From NCBI GenBank assembly GCA_033675265.1, contig JAUJYZ010000929.1, positions 248,001-312,000 on the forward strand: DNA of 64,000 nt, read 5' to 3'. The DNA comes from Actinostola sp. cb2023. Its lineage: Eukaryota; Cnidaria; Anthozoa; Actiniaria; Actinostolidae. Position numbers and translations under genes: made by a program. This document shows positions 55,364 to 64,000 of this stretch, in pieces. Numbering within the stretch: position 1 is the first letter of the stretch; each line of letters begins with the position of its first letter. The notes under the pieces are model-generated. The model worked only from the letters and a program-made list of their open reading frames with translations. It had not been told where the DNA came from and did not search any database.

Positions 55364-56302
55364 TTATTTTACTCGCACACATCCAGGTTGTTTGGTTAGC
55401 TGTAGGACCTCTCCTGTATAGTCTGCAAAGCCCGGCGGTAAGCGATCAGAAACAACAGGAAAGCCGGTAGGCCAGTGACTGGGAGTCTTTGACTGCCATT
55501 GTCCCCATATTTTATCAATAAATGAAGTAACGAGCAAATATTCAGGTGTTGAGGCGTTGTCAACAGAGCACATAGTACCACCTATTGCGCATGTCACAGT
55601 GTGGTGATATCTCACACGTAGAACAAATTCGAATTTTGCAAAGTCTTCTTTCGTACTTTGTAATGTTCTACGAATGGCGGTGTCAGGCATATAGACATCT
55701 TTATGGAAGTTTCGTCTAAGGCAAACCTTTCTTCCATTTGACTGCTCTATTGTCCAATGACGCTTCCTAAACGGACCACTTTGTACACACCCATTGGTAG
55801 ATGTGCCATTACCCCCGAGACCACGTGATGAACTCCAGATATCATTGATGGAATCTCTCCAAGGTACCGGGATACTAGTGTCCAGTTCCAATATATGGAA
55901 TAGTAACATGACAATCAAGTTTACGAAGTAAGTTTTCAACTTTTAAAAGAAACGCTCTATGCCATGGTAGAAAGTACCTGTAAGTATGAATATTCTTAGA
56001 AAAATTATCTCTGTAGGCTTTACAATTGTTTGGAATTCCTTTCTCAGTTCTTCGTGATTAGTTATCTTCTTAAAGCTTTGTATAAACAGCAGTCGATCTG
56101 AAGACGTCATCGAGCTGAATTCGTGACGTACACGTGTACAGTCTGTCATGTGACCATGTTTGCATTGACATAACCGCCCACATTCGTCGTGATACATTTT
56201 ACTGTCATCTTTACAGGTAGCTCGATAGTGACCTGAAATTAATGCAAATAAAAGAGTAAGCAAAAACATTTTGTTTCTGATAAAGTTATTGAGATTTTCC
56301 AT
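55364..56302 (-). pseudogene. Tyrosinase, frameshifted and copper-B deficient
   Basis: Met 56302 starts a signal peptide (MFLLTLLFALISG), then a Cys-rich segment (CGRLCQCKHGHMTDCTRVR) and the conserved MTSSDRLLFIQSFKK. One base shifts near 56022. The next frame holds the copper-A end IHTYRYFLPWHRAFLLKVE and LDCHVTIPY. Another shift near 55900 leads into SIPVPWRDSINDIW, GGNGTSTNGCVQSGPF and the copper-B region YHHTVTCAIGGTM ... PEYLLVTSFIDKIWGQW. Tyrosinases normally read H-x3-H before the GGTM and FLHH before the FIDKIW; here those later His are T and VT, so copper B cannot form as usual. Tyrosinases oxidise phenols with two copper ions and are secreted in shell, skeleton and pigment tissues. 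Either a pseudogene or, if the shifts are errors, a non-catalytic paralogue. Confidence 0.82.
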
Positions 56303-56399
56303 CCTAGTCCCGCGTGCGTTCTCTCCTGACCACGCACGTAAACGAGACATGAGTGAAAGCACGTGTTCATGTAATTTGCATACATTTTCCTTGTAACAG

Positions 56400-57115
56400 T
56401 TTAATCAATGGTTGAGTGTTTCGTATGTCGGGTATTTGAAAAATATGTTTTTTTATTGGATGACTGACAACTTGTTGTAACTGATGGTAGCCACCTTTAC
56501 TGCCAATGCTAAACAAATAAAACAAATGGAATTAGTCGTGACCCAATCACCATACCGCGTGATGTTGCGTTATCAGGTGTCTCGGCTGCTGAATCATCAA
56601 CCTCGTTTATATAGGGAGATATTATGCAAAACAGGTATCTCCATCGCCGCAAAGTGCAGGTCACGTGATACCTCACCCCCAAACATGCCACTAAATTGTT
56701 AAGTTCGATAGAATGCATCATTTTTCCCAAATTTGTTAAAATTCGCCATCATCAAAGAATGAAGGCACATTTGAGTTTTTTCTGAATATTTCCAATAACC
56801 CAGGCCTTAACGTACTTGAGGTTATTTTGCTCAATTTATCCACCTGAACGCTATGAATGAAACGTGCTTGTGTCATTTAACACATAAATTAGTATGATTT
56901 CATATAATGGAATATAAGAAGGTTACTACATATCAGGAAATAATATTAAGCTTAGATATCCCCTGTAATTTTTATTTATTTATTATTTTATTCCCCTATG
57001 TATGTCTTGCAGTGATGGGTATCCCCCTTTGCAGGAACCCCCTAATGTAGATGTCATGTAGATGAATGATGATTTGTATAAGTATTAAGCTTATGCGTAA
57101 TTAATAACATGTCTG
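56400..57115. other. No gene seen
   Basis: Upstream of the tyrosinase. No conserved frame. Confidence 0.4.
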
Positions 57116-57118
57116 TCG

Positions 57119-58548
<1,430 letters not shown>

Positions 58549-58924
58549 GGTAGTACAATGTAGTTGTAGTTATAGTATTTTAGTTAATCATTTACCAATG
58601 CCCAGGGTTATAAAGTACCATACAATTAACCTGATGCCATTTGTGAAGTCTATACCTATAGGTTAGGTGCAGGTGTACATTATGTTTATGATACTCTCTA
58701 TAATGGCTTGAATGAGAAGGATACAACATGCATGGTTGCTATAGAGATCAGAGAAACTATACTAACTCTTGCTAATTTTTATCTTTATAGGGAAAGTGAG
58801 TTTGTTTGATTTGGAGAGCCGTACATGTTCCATTATACTATAGGAGGTGATGCGGCTAGAAAATGATACTTAGAAGCCATGGAAATACCAGCACCAGTTG
58901 AAAGTTGTTAAATATAGGTGTCGA

Positions 58925-59382
58925 GAAGCTAAAATCATGTCCCATGTCTATGTTGGAATAATAGCTTTAATAATAGTTTGATCTCTCTACTTGTAAGCTA
59001 ATGTCTCATGTCTATGTTGGAATAATAATAGCTTTAATAATAGATTGATCTCTCTACTTGTAAGCTAATGTATCATAGACGTTGGAATAATAATAGCTTT
59101 AATAATAGTTTGATCTCTCTACTTGTAAGCTAATGTCTCATGTCTATGTTGGAATAATAATAGCTTTAATAATAGATTGATCTCTCTACTTGTAAGCTAA
59201 TGTCTCATAGACGTTGGAATAATAGTTGATCTCTACTTGTGCTTACAAGTAGAGATCATTGACATGTTGGAATACTAATAGCTTTAATAATAGATTGATC
59301 TCTCTACTTGTAAGCTAATGTCTCATAGACGTTGGAATAATAATAGCTTTAATAATAGTTTGATCTCTCTACTTGTAAGCCC
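58925..59382. repeat. Tandem repeat of about 65-75 bp
   Basis: Six or so units of GATCTCTCTACTTGTAAGCT, then AATGTCTCAT, a GTTGGAATAATAATAGC part and TTTAATAATAG. One unit (59225-59250) holds an inverted ACTTGTGCTTACAAGT hairpin. Ends at a poly(G) tract. Confidence 0.88.
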
Positions 59383-59401
59383 GGGGGGGGGGGGGGGGGG
59401 G
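59383..59401. repeat. Poly(G) tract, 19 bases
   Basis: Uninterrupted G run ending the tandem array. It lies head-on to CTCCCTTATAAAAGAGGG. Confidence 0.95.
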
Positions 59402-60390
59402 CTCCCTTATAAAAGAGGGTAGGGATGCTCGTCGGAAATTTTGAAAATGACCCCTAAAAGGGACCGGAGTCTTGTCTTGGTGGGCGTGGCAGCGAATATT
59501 TTTACCCTAAATAGTCAGGGAGCAAATATCGTAAAGGAAAGTCCCGTGGGAATTTTGTGCTGAAAGCAAGCCACCTATCTAGATGTGTTAAGGGGACCCT
59601 AAGAAACAAGAAACATGTTGTCGGCAATTTTGTAACTCGTACCGACGGCCGCTACGGAAGTTTTAAAATGTGACGTATATGACCCAGCATGGAAACGAGG
59701 CTGGGCCATAAAATGCGATATAACCATCGTTAATGGCAACAAATCGTTACCGAAATTACTCATACTTTACATATAAGTGTATCTGACACAACTAAGAAAC
59801 TTTTAAGTAATAAAGCTGGTCACGTGACCATGACAACATGGAAACGAGGGTGGACCATAAAATGCCCTATAACTTATTTTGAATTGCATAAAATGTTTCC
59901 AAATTCACCCAAATCAATGACATATGTGATTGTTACACTACCAGGCCGTAAGTTGTACATTCTAGACTGCGATCGGGTACATCATATTGGTTTAGGGGAG
60001 TCACGTGATCAACTGATAATACATGTACGTGAAAGCGGGGCTGATTTAGTAGTTTCTCAACTGCATGTAAGAAGTGGAAGTTTACTGGGTCTCTAGAAAA
60101 CATTTCCAACAACAAGGTCCAAACATCTTTCAGCTGAAAAGAAGTCTGATGAGGTGCATAAGCGCAAAATGTGTCTTGCTCAAAGTACGACAAATAAAGA
60201 ACAAGTCAGGAACTTTTAGGTGGTCGACAGCTCAAATGCCACAACAGTTGGCTGTTGGCCTAGCTGTCCACAAGGCAGTCCAAAGTAAAGCGTTGATAAA
60301 TATGCTGCACGGTTTTGGGATGTTGGCTGATAAAAAACAGAATCCTCAGAGCTATAGGTGCAGATCCGGAATCAAGTGTTCTCAAGCGCA

Positions 60391-60495
60391 AAATAGAAGA
60401 ACACACATCCATTTCCATGCATAATGCACTTCGGTCTGGGAATGCAAAATGCAATATGCAACAAAACCTATAGGACAACGTTTTTTGAATTAGCT
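60391..60495. repeat. MITE, copy 2 (partial)
   Basis: Reverse-orientation match to about half of 12178-12394 (GCACTTCGGTCTGGGAATGC, then GCAATATGCAACA). Confidence 0.75.
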
Positions 60496-60514
60496 GTATA
60501 TACCTCCAGACATA

Positions 60515-62600
60515 GTGGAGGGCAGGCATATCTTCTTTTTTTTCCGTTCGACAATGCGAACTTTGCTGAAGACACTCACTCCTGACCGGAAACACACCTT
60601 CCATGGAACAGCAATGGCTATATACCAAAGGAGTGTCCCTGAAGACAAGAAACCAGACTTGAACGTCGATACCCCAGACCAGAGTCGCTCAATTAGAGAG
60701 CTTCCTGAGTCAACTACAAGCCTCCTGGAATGTCCTAAGCCTCCTTCAAAGCCCTTCAGTCCTGTTTACCCATGGTTTGGTCTGTTTGCTGAGAATGAAC
60801 TTCCGGTAAGAGTCAGGATGCAACATTTGGCATGGCTTCTCGGACGTAGTTTGACCAGAACTCCTAGTGACAGGAACACAGACGAATATCATGAGCACTC
60901 TAGGGCAGTTGGAGAATCAGTCTGCAAAGAGTACAGGTATCCTGGTGTGGTCTGGATACAACTCACTGATCAGTAATGCAATGCCCGTCACACGAGTAGG
61001 AGCACCACCTCTGATTGCTGCACCAGCACACTATTTGCAGGTCAATGGAATATTCATCTTTGTAATAGAACGTTAATTCCAAATAAATATAAATCTAATC
61101 TAAACGAATGGCAGACCTTACTGACTGTTCTAATGCAGGCCCAGAAGATCAAGACAAAGGTGGTAGATCCGACTTAGTAGGAAGACAGTCATTTCACTTG
61201 ACACAGGGCTCTACAAACTGGCAAAGAAGCTGCAAATGGCTCGCCACAGGATCCAAATCATTTTATACTCCATCCCAGCGAACTGTATATAGTAATGGCC
61301 CAACTACGAACAATCGGAACGTTCAATGAAAACAGTGGACTGGGCTGACTTGTGCTGGATAGAATCGGAACTGTACTGTCCAACAACGGGCAAACAAATC
61401 ATTGATGGTAACCACGTCAAGAGAGGGCAGACTGCTCACCTGATTACCCTACAGACACTGTTCGTAATGTATCAGGAATCTTTTTTTTTCCCAGCAAGAT
61501 CCGAATTCGTACTGCACTGTCTTGAGCAGTTGGCAAAGTCTTGAGCTTGTTGATGTTTGCACCAATGGTTCCAAGGAATGAGTAGAAAAGGTACATGCCA
61601 TATCGTGGAGAGAATGAAGGTATTTGATGCTAGCCAAAGACAATATTCCATTGATTAAGGTTGTGAGTCAGTACACGAGGATTGTCAATAAAAATAATAT
61701 ATGATATCATTTATCCGAGCGGTTCAATTCGAATCGAGAAGCTCTTGAGATATTCACCAAGTACTTTTTCACACGCAAAGGGCTGAACTATGCCCGTATG
61801 ATTCCCGTCTACTTAGCAGAGATGCAGATGTTAATTGAAACGCATCCAGAGATTTATGAGGAGTTTCGGCAAGTAAACTGGGTTGTGATTAAGAACTATG
61901 TGCAATTGGTGCAGATAATTCCCTGAAACACATCAACCGGTCAATATATGAAGGTCTCAAGGCGGGGTACTTTAGTTGGTTGACTCCAACGCCAGCACCA
62001 ATAGTACATAGTACTTCCTGATTGCTCCCGAGCTTGCAAATCTAGCAGAGAAAGCAAAACAGGTGGCGGGTACTTCATCTAAGACACCGACACATCATCA
62101 CCACCTTACTACTGCTGTAAGGTTGCACCACTGGAGCAGAACATTTAGAAGTTGGTCACCAGCATCCGAAGCTTCACGAATCCATTCTCTGAGGAAAGAG
62201 CCAAATACTATTGTAAACTTGTAATATTATGTAAAGTGCAAATAAAGTATTCTTCTTCTTTTTCTAAACGAGTTGTTTGGTCACTTCGTAAAAGACAGGA
62301 TCCACTCGAGAAAATGCAGCATCTGGTCCCCAATAACTGAAAAAAACGCAAGCGCTTCTTACATGGAACACTACGGGGAAGACTCTACAAGTGATAGCCA
62401 ATGACAAAATGATTGACCTCAAGGAAGATCACTCCCGGCCATTTTGTGCGGGTCATGTTCTGCGCGCAAGTCACGCGCACAGAGATCGATTGACACCAAG
62501 GAAGCTGTCGTGCAGTACGCGTTCTCTATAGTGACATGATCAATGTTTTCCTCGGATGGCACCATGTTTCACTGTACGTTCCTCAATGGACATATTTGTC
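60515..62600 (+). pseudogene. Decayed gene of a cnidarian repeat family
   Basis: Fragments in shifting frames: MRTLLKTLTPDRKHTFHGTA and RVRMQHLAWLLGRSLTR (60550-60970); WSGYNSLISNAMPVTRVGAP, then PLIAAPAHYLQ (60930-61050); ISLDTGLYKLAKKLQMAR (about 61190-61250); DLCWIESELYCPTTGKQII and HVKRGQTAHLITLQTLF (61345-61480); SIRSFTNPFSEE (near 62160); MIDLKEDHS (near 62410). I recall this order from abundant uncharacterised cnidarian proteins, but know no domain name or function. Many shifts and stops; not functional. Confidence 0.5.
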
Positions 62601-63261
62601 TAATACCCCTTTCACACTGAGGCTTAAACATGTTTTAAAGTGGTTTAACTAAACAGGTTTAGAAAATTATCTACAGACGCCACGCAACATTTGGCACAAA
62701 ACTGCTGGTAAACCGTCCTTTACGTTGCACAGTATAAATTCCAGATAGTTTGATTCTTGTGAAATTAAATGCCCTTGAATTAGAGAAGCGAGAAAAACTC
62801 AGTTTAACTAAACAAGGTTTGGTGTGAATGGGGTATAAGTTTCTGTAAAAAAGGACACGACAAAGGTTCGACAATGGTCGTACGCTATGAAATGATGTGA
62901 TATCATTTTTTGATGAAAATCCACATACATGGCGAAACAGTGTCTGTACCTTGGCCTCGTTCCCATGCTAATCACGTGACCACCTGTATCACGGACGAGG
63001 CCTGGTAATGTAACAATCACACATTTCATTGATTTGGGTGAATTTGGATAGATTTTACGCAATTCAAAATAAGTTATAGGGCATTTTATGGTCCAGCCTC
63101 GTTTCCATGCTGTCATGGTCACGTGACCAGTTTTATTACTTAAAAGTTTCTTAGGTGTGTCAGATACACTTATATGTAAAGTATGAGTAATTTCGGTAAC
63201 GATTTGTTGCCATTAACGATGGTTATATCGCATTTTATGGCCCAGCCTCGTTTCCATGCTA

Positions 63262-63738
63262 GTGTCATAAGTTTTTCAGTCATATGAAATCTGCTTTATT
63301 TAGTACTAACCGTTTCATGGTTTTAGTGTCTGCTAGACTTATAATAATAGATATACAGAAACTCAATTGCCCTATACCATTATGACGTAACGGCTTGTTT
63401 ATGAGGGGGACAGAATCGTGAAGAACAATAGAAATTTGAACTAAATCTGCTCTGCTGAGGTTCGCTTGATTTCAAATTGGCTAGTTTGCAGAAATTATGT
63501 TCATCGATACTTTTACCACAATATTTACTGTGTTTTGTGACTTTTATCGCTTTCAGACCGTCTGTAAAATACACTTATTTGTTTTGTCCCCCTCTAGCGA
63601 CCATGATCCTTAGCGTTTAAACAATAGATTGTTTTGATGTGACGTCATAGTGATATAGGGCAATTGAGCAATGTACATGTACAAAGTGTCAATAAGGATA
63701 AATAATATTAAAATATTTTCTTGTTGATTGCTAGTCTG
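63262..63738. other. No gene seen
   Basis: AT-rich; GCCCTATA and ATAGGGCAATTGAG in inverted order (63370, 63655) may mark another degraded element. Confidence 0.35.
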
Positions 63739-63858
63739 TAAGTGATAGATACAATTAAAATATGAGCGGCCGATCTGTTTACAAACTCGAGCCGTACAAT
63801 GTATATTACTTTAATCGAATCCAACAATACCTTCTGCTCATATTTTATCTATCACTTA
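63739..63858. repeat. Short TIR element (MITE candidate)
   Basis: Inverted ends TAAGTGATAGATA and AAAATATGAGC with complement, 120 bases in all. Confidence 0.6.
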
Positions 63859-64000
63859 AGAGGTCTTAAAACATATGACTGCCAGGGTTGCATAGTTAAT
63901 GCTCTTGGTCATTCATCTGACATGGATGCTGTGGATGGCCAAAAGTGTTCCATTCACCATATTTGAATTGGATGCTCAATTGGCCAGTCTTGTACTTGTA

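Larger units (their letters stand above)
59686..63260. mobile_element. Long inverted-repeat pair, putative transposon
   Basis: Arms 59686-59947 and 62999-63260 are both 262 bases and mostly identical in inverted order (outer end AGCATGGAAACGAGGCTGGG). Each arm contains the motif CATGGAAACGAGG ... CCATAAAATGC twice. Between them are a decayed gene (60515-62600) and MITE copy 2. It could be one DNA transposon with long ends or two inverted copies of a short element. No target duplication was settled. Confidence 0.6.

Overview
The window is eukaryotic. It is AT-rich and has almost no long open frames outside transposons. Coding pieces end at GT-AG splice sites, and most of the DNA is mobile or repetitive. 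The mix of families points to a cnidarian, most likely an anthozoan (stony coral or sea anemone). It includes Ngaro-like and DIRS-like tyrosine-recombinase retroelements, an IS3EU-like DNA transposon, DUF6589 and solitary RecQ-type relics, a BEN-type host gene, a tyrosinase, and many foldback MITEs. This assignment is an inference; another marine invertebrate is possible.

Layout. 0.2-1 kb: relic of a C2H2 zinc-finger/DUF6589 gene. 2.2-4.4 kb (-): broken RecQ-type helicase. 5.3-9.6 kb (-): Ngaro-like retroelement with split direct repeats A1 ... B1-A2-B2. 10.2-11.5 kb: a field of degenerate TACTTAA motifs and a TTAA-flanked foldback element. 11.55-27.05 kb (-): a six-exon BEN-like host gene whose introns hold a 5'-truncated LINE, TTAA elements, a hairpin minisatellite and a complete Ty3/gypsy element with identical LTRs. 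27.5-28.2 kb (+): tyrosine-recombinase relic. 29.0-35.2 kb (-): DIRS-like element with 45-bp inverted terminal repeats, itself split by a 1.86-kb DNA transposon. 35.9-44.0 kb: a dense run of foldback elements. 40.67-50.23 kb (-): signal-peptide and transmembrane exons that may belong to one membrane-protein gene.

44.0-49.7 kb: the most interesting unit, a 5.7-kb DNA transposon. It has perfectly paired 184-bp terminal inverted repeats and a possible 6-bp target duplication. One end carries a five-exon DDE (rve-type) transposase that splices in silico to an unbroken 403-codon frame. The other end carries a convergent two-exon gene with a predicted ubiquitin-like (beta-grasp) N-terminus and an all-cysteine RING finger.

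51-54.8 kb: hairpin repeats and nested palindromes. 55.4-56.3 kb (-): a tyrosinase with two frameshifts and a damaged copper-B site. 57.1-58.5 kb: a 1.4-kb TAG/CAG trinucleotide array. 59.7-63.3 kb: a 262-bp inverted-repeat pair enclosing a decayed repeat-family gene.

The older host-type genes (RecQ, DUF6589, BEN, tyrosinase) and two retroelement gag frames are broken by one-base shifts, some in homopolymers. The IS3EU-like transposase, gypsy pol and DIRS RT and YR frames are clean. The shifts may be true decay or residual long-read indels; the sequence alone cannot decide.
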